The notes under the pieces were generated by a model, which ran no database searches, was not told the origin of the DNA, and worked only from the letters and a program-made list of their open reading frames with translations. A stretch of DNA of 64,000 bases, from assembly GCF_030317205.1 (NCBI RefSeq), contig NZ_JASZYB010000001.1, positions 310,001 through 374,000 on the forward strand, in the 5' to 3' direction. Both the position numbers and the translations under genes were made by a program. Shown piece by piece: positions 54,088 to 64,000 of this stretch. The DNA is from Variovorax sp. J2L1-78 (GTDB lineage: Bacteria > Pseudomonadota > Gammaproteobacteria > Burkholderiales > Burkholderiaceae_C). Every line of letters starts with the position of its first letter. The first letter of the stretch is position 1.

Positions 54088-54855
54088 TCAGGGCTTCGTC
54101 AGCGACAGGAAGGGCCCCAGGCTGCCCATGATCCAGCCCTGGGCGAAATCGAGCGCGGCGCGGCGGTACTTCTCGTCGGCCTGGGCGGCCAGCAGGTCGA
54201 GCCGCGCCACGATCTTCGAAAGCTCGCGGTCGACCACCAGGTTGCGCCCGCGCTCGCTGATCTCGGTGGCCAGCAGCAGCGGCTGGCCGTCGGCGCCGGT
54301 CTTCGAGCCGATCAGCCACAGCGAGATCTCGATGTTGCGTGCCGCCCGGAAGCTGTTCTCGGCGTTCACGCCGTCGACCATCGTCTGCTCCCAGGTGTTG
54401 CCGTTGGCTTCCTTGAGCATCGTGGCCCAGCCGTAGACCAGGGCGGCGATGCGGTCGCCGGCGTAGGCGGGCTCGAAGGCCAGGCGCACCGCATCGATGC
54501 CGCTCTTGCCGCCCAGGGGCGGCAGCGGCGTGCCCTGCATGACCGCGTCCCAGGTCCGCTGGATGGCATCGTCGACATTGGACGAACCCTTGCGCCACTC
54601 GCGCGGGTTGCGCCGGTACAGCGAGAGCTGCACACGGCGGATCGACTGCAGGTTGTCGCGCAGCGCCAGGTTGGCGATGCGGTTGGCGCTGGACTGCATC
54701 CATTCGCGGCTGTCGTAGCCTTCGGCGCGTTCGGTGGAGCGGGTGGCGGCGCAGCCGGCCAGGCCGAGTGCCGCGGCGGCGACCCCGGCCAGCACCGCGC
54801 GACGACCCGTGAAAAATGAGCGGCCCTCGACGGGCGGCAGGGGTAATGCGCGCAT
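54088..54855 (-). CDS. Lipoprotein of unknown function
   Basis: This is a protein of about 255 residues with an N-terminal leader ending in a lipobox (VAAAALGLAGC), then a helical domain with YDSREWMQSSANRIANLALR, RVQLSLYRRNPREWRKGSSN and NAENSFRAARNIEISLWLIG. I do not recognise a family. An in-frame GTG lies 9 bases upstream of the chosen ATG. It is divergent from smc, with a gap of about 100 bases. Confidence 0.55.
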   Translation of the reverse strand: MRALPLPPVEGRSFFTGRRAVLAGVAAAALGLAGCAATRSTERAEGYDSREWMQSSANRIANLALRDNLQSIRRVQLSLYRRNPREWRKGSSNVDDAIQRTWDAVMQGTPLPPLGGKSGIDAVRLAFEPAYAGDRIAALVYGWATMLKEANGNTWEQTMVDGVNAENSFRAARNIEISLWLIGSKTGADGQPLLLATEISERGRNLVVDRELSKIVARLDLLAAQADEKYRRAALDFAQGWIMGSLGPFLSLTKP

Positions 54856-54959
54856 GGCCCGCACGTTATCATCGAGCGCTCGGGCGGCAGCCGGCGGGCT
54901 GTGCGAAATTCCTTACAAATCAATACCTTGGCCTCAGAGCCAAGACGGAACGACCCCTC

Positions 54960-61674
<6,715 letters not shown>

Positions 61675-61792
61675 GGCCGGATCGACCGACGTTGAAGCCA
61701 GCCGTTACGTCCCTGTTACCTAACTTCACCGAGCCGACGTCGGCAGCCCGCCCTTTGGCGCGTTTACTAGGGGAGAAGACAAGGAGTGTCAA

Positions 61793-62242
61793 ATGATGAA
61801 TATTCGATGGATCTCGATGGGGGTGGTTGCTAGCGGCCTGCTGCTTTTAAGTGGCTGCGTGGCCGTGCCCGGTTCTTACGGTTACGACAACAATGCGTAC
61901 TACGCGCAACCATCCTATCCGGCGTACTACAACGAGCCCGCCCCAGTGGTGGTGTCGCCGTCGGTCTACCTTCAAGGCGGCACCTACTACGACCGCGGCT
62001 ACTACGCGCGCGACAATCGAGGCTATTACGACAGGCGCGACCGTGGTTACGATGGCGGACGCCGTTATGACGAGCGCGGACCAGATCGTTCGCCCCGACC
62101 AGCAGCCACTCCGAGACAAAGACCAAATCCGAACTTGCCTGGACAAAGTCCTCATGTCACGGGCTACCCGCCGTTCCAGAGCCCTGCTGATCGTGAAGCG
62201 CAGACGGGTGGGCCGGGCCAGCCGCCCAGGGGGAGCCGGTAG
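61793..62242 (+). CDS. Tyr/Arg-rich small lipoprotein
   Basis: This is a 149-residue protein with a lipoprotein signal (VVASGLLLLSGC), then a low-complexity mature part rich in Tyr, Pro, Asp and Arg (YARDNRGYYDRRDRGYDGGR). No conserved catalytic domain is seen; it resembles short secreted envelope proteins of this bacterial group and recalls the protein at 5651-6055. AAGGAG stands 6 bases before the first of two adjacent ATGs. Confidence 0.6.
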   Translation: MMNIRWISMGVVASGLLLLSGCVAVPGSYGYDNNAYYAQPSYPAYYNEPAPVVVSPSVYLQGGTYYDRGYYARDNRGYYDRRDRGYDGGRRYDERGPDRSPRPAATPRQRPNPNLPGQSPHVTGYPPFQSPADREAQTGGPGQPPRGSR

Positions 62243-62293
62243 GTTGGCCAGAGCGCTTCGGCAGGCCGTGGCCGCGGTTGACATAATCAACCG

Positions 62294-62833
62294 ATGACGA
62301 TTCGTGAAATCTTGAAGATGGGCGATCCGCGGTTGTTGCGCACTGCGCAACCCGTTGCAGCCTTCGACACCGACGAACTGCACCTGCTGGTGCGGGACAT
62401 GTTCGAGACCATGCACGCCGTCAACGGCGCAGGCCTGGCAGCGCCGCAGATCGGCGTGGATCTGCAACTGGTGATCTTCGGCACAGGCGCCGTGAATCCG
62501 CGTTATCCGGACGCCCCCCTGATCCCACAGACGGTCCTGCTGAATCCCGTCGTCATGCCGATCGGCGATGAGGAAGAGGAGGGCTGGGAGGGCTGCCTGT
62601 CGGTGCCCGGCCTGCGAGGCGTGGTGCCGCGCTTCTCGACCATCCGCTACACCGGCTTCGACCCGTATGGCGATCCGATCGATCGGACAGTGAGTGGCTT
62701 CCACGCGCGGGTGGTGCAGCACGAGGTGGACCATCTGCTGGGCAAGCTTTACCCGATGCGGGTACGCGACTTCACGCGCTTTGGCTTCACCGACGTGCTG
62801 TTTCCCGGTCTCGACGCTGCCGAGGACGACTGA
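62294..62833 (+). CDS. def: Peptide deformylase
   Basis: This is a 179-residue metalloenzyme that removes the formyl group from nascent N-termini. All three motifs are present: [18 protein letters not shown] with metal ligand C101, and QHEVDHLLG with ligands H143 and H147 and catalytic E144. It is close to the second-type Def found next to housekeeping genes in Betaproteobacteria; no fmt is adjacent. Confidence 0.95.
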   Translation: MTIREILKMGDPRLLRTAQPVAAFDTDELHLLVRDMFETMHAVNGAGLAAPQIGVDLQLVIFGTGAVNPRYPDAPLIPQTVLLNPVVMPIGDEEEEGWEGCLSVPGLRGVVPRFSTIRYTGFDPYGDPIDRTVSGFHARVVQHEVDHLLGKLYPMRVRDFTRFGFTDVLFPGLDAAEDD

Positions 62834-62866
62834 TGCAGAGGCGGGCGGGAGCCGCCTCTTGTCACG

Positions 62867-63271
62867 TCAGTTGTACTTGCCGCTGCTGCCGCCCACGCTG
62901 AAGCGCCCCGCGCCCAGCAGCGCCACGGCGATCGCGCCGAAGAGGAACATGCCCTGCAGTTCCAGCGCCCAGCCGCCGTTCTTTCCGATGACGAGCAGGT
63001 CCTTCATGTGCACGAGCCAGATCGCCACCACCATGTTGATGGCGACGATCCACGCAGCCGGACGGGTGTAGAAGCCGATGATCAGCAGGATCGGCGCAAC
63101 GATCTCCCCGATATAGACGAGGTACGCCAGCGCACTGGGCAGGCCGTGCGATGCCAGCATGCCACCGACGCCACTCACGCCGGAACTGATCTTGGCCACG
63201 CCATGCAGCAGGATCAGGATCCCAAGTGCCAAGCGGAGGACGAGTTTGCCGGTGTCGTCGGAACGGGTCAT
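62867..63271 (-). CDS. DoxX-family membrane protein
   Basis: This is a 134-residue protein with about four membrane helices: LVLRLALGILILLHGVAKI, LAYLVYIGEIVAPILLIIGF, WIVAINMVVAIWLVHMKDLL and MFLFGAIAVALLGAGRF. The pattern and length fit the DoxX family, whose members are linked to redox or thiol stress in some bacteria. The start at MTRSDDTG has AAGGA about 9 bases upstream. Function unknown. Confidence 0.85.
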   Translation of the reverse strand: MTRSDDTGKLVLRLALGILILLHGVAKISSGVSGVGGMLASHGLPSALAYLVYIGEIVAPILLIIGFYTRPAAWIVAINMVVAIWLVHMKDLLVIGKNGGWALELQGMFLFGAIAVALLGAGRFSVGGSSGKYN

Positions 63272-63368
63272 GAGGGAGGTCCTTTCAAGCGAAAAACCGG
63301 ATTGTGGTCCATGTTCGAGACATTTCACACATGGATGGCCCTCCACCGCGTCGATGCGGCCCTGCCAT

Positions 63369-63998
63369 TCAGGCGGACAACACTTCGATCAGCTCCGTCT
63401 CGATCGCCAACTGCGCACGCTGCCCCTGCAGTTCCGGGCCGCTGAGCAGGAAGGTGTCTTCCACCCGCTCGCCGAGCGTCGTGACCTTGGCCAACTGCAG
63501 GTGCAGCCGGTGCCGCGCGAGCACCCGCGCGACGGAATAGAGCAGGCCGGCGCGGTCGCTGGCCGAGATGCTCAGCAGCCAGCGCTGTGCCTTCTCGTCG
63601 GGCACCAGGTTGATGCGCGGCTGGATCGGGAAGCTGCGCACCCGGCGCGACACGCGGCCTTTGCTGGGGGGCGGCAGGGCGCCGGCCTCGGCCAGGGTCT
63701 TCGTGAGGCCGGTCTCGACCATGCTGATCAGGTCGCGGTAGTGCTCGGGCGTGAATGCGGTGACGACCTGGAAGGTGTCCAGCGCGTAGCCGTTGGTGGC
63801 GGTGTGCACCTTCGCGTCCAGGATGCTGAACGAAGCCTGGTCGAAGTAGCCGCAGATGCGTGCGAACAGCTCCTGCTGGTCGGGCGTGTAGACCACCACC
63901 TGCAGGCCTTCGCCCACCGGGGAGAGGCGCGCCCGAACGATGGGCGGCGCGTGCGGGTCGACCGGTACGTCCTTGTGCGGCACGTGCCGCGACAGCTG
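63369..63998 (-). CDS. glnD: GlnD [protein-PII] uridylyltransferase, C-terminal end only
   Basis: The last 209 codons of a gene that runs off the window. It contains two ACT domains: VVYTPDQQELFARICGYFDQ with ASFSILDAKVHTATNGYALD, then LSISASDRAGLLYSVARVLA with LHLQLAKVTTLGERVEDTFL. These are the glutamine-sensing domains of GlnD, which uridylylates the PII protein under nitrogen limitation. The catalytic nucleotidyltransferase and HD domains lie outside the window. Confidence 0.9.
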   Translation of the reverse strand, partial: QLSRHVPHKDVPVDPHAPPIVRARLSPVGEGLQVVVYTPDQQELFARICGYFDQASFSILDAKVHTATNGYALDTFQVVTAFTPEHYRDLISMVETGLTKTLAEAGALPPPSKGRVSRRVRSFPIQPRINLVPDEKAQRWLLSISASDRAGLLYSVARVLARHRLHLQLAKVTTLGERVEDTFLLSGPELQGQRAQLAIETELIEVLSA

Positions 63999-64000
63999 CT

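Overview
The window is very GC-rich and densely coded. Gene content and order (smc-zipA-ligA, EpsC-type serine acetyltransferase, AzoR, DUF4148 and DUF4124 proteins, ssu and cys sulfur-uptake operons) point to a betaproteobacterium of the Burkholderiales, most likely Comamonadaceae (Variovorax/Ramlibacter-like). This placement is inferred from protein character and synteny, not from a database search. No rRNA or tRNA gene, CRISPR array, intact insertion sequence or phage was seen.

Layout. 1-5.1 kb: an ECF sigma / ChrR-type zinc anti-sigma pair, divergent from a translationally coupled FAD oxidoreductase - DUF1365 - cyclopropane-synthase-like operon, resembling the singlet-oxygen RpoE-ChrR regulon of Rhodobacter. 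5.1-12.2 kb: small stress and envelope genes, a methyl-accepting chemotaxis protein behind a good sigma-28 promoter, a phosphodiesterase, a winged-helix regulator with a beta-propeller gene, and an HDOD protein. 12.2-16.9 kb: iron uptake, with a Fur box, a TonB-dependent receptor and a PepSY-flavodoxin-reductase fusion. 17.0-22.0 kb: a tightly coupled three-gene operon (class III nucleotidyl cyclase with TPRs, PAP2/vanadium-haloperoxidase-like protein with a (Gly-Gly-Ala)10 N-terminus, subtilisin-like protease). I could not match this set to any described system, and it is the best candidate here for new biology. 22.0-24.8 kb: DUF4148, mnmC, yggX.

24.9-31.7 kb: organosulfur acquisition (sulfate-binding protein, ssuE, ssuA1, ssuD, ssuC, ssuA2, ssuB, Mop-like protein). 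31.7-32.9 kb: a lower-GC island with two related repeats that look like integron attC sites around one lipoprotein cassette, with no integrase. 32.9-45.6 kb: isochorismatase-like hydrolase, an ABC system with fused permeases, a lipoprotein esterase, exostosin-like protein, cysE, a DsbA-like protein, a 105-bp palindromic element, a ketopantoate-reductase-like gene, FMN reductase, amino-acid permease and azoR. 45.7-52.4 kb: a LysR regulator, then a 1-Cys peroxiredoxin (LsfA-like), a small hydrolase and sulfate ABC genes sbp-cysT-cysW-cysA, followed by dsbB. 52.4-54.9 kb: a class A beta-lactamase behind a ParA-like ATPase, and a lipoprotein. 55-64 kb: housekeeping genes smc, zipA, ligA, a Tyr-rich lipoprotein, def, a DoxX protein and the 3' end of glnD.

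Together the window is dominated by sulfur assimilation (two sulfate-binding proteins, two sulfonate-binding proteins, cysE) and by redox or envelope stress defence (ECF-ChrR module, LsfA-like peroxiredoxin, AzoR, FMN reductase, YggX, DsbB).
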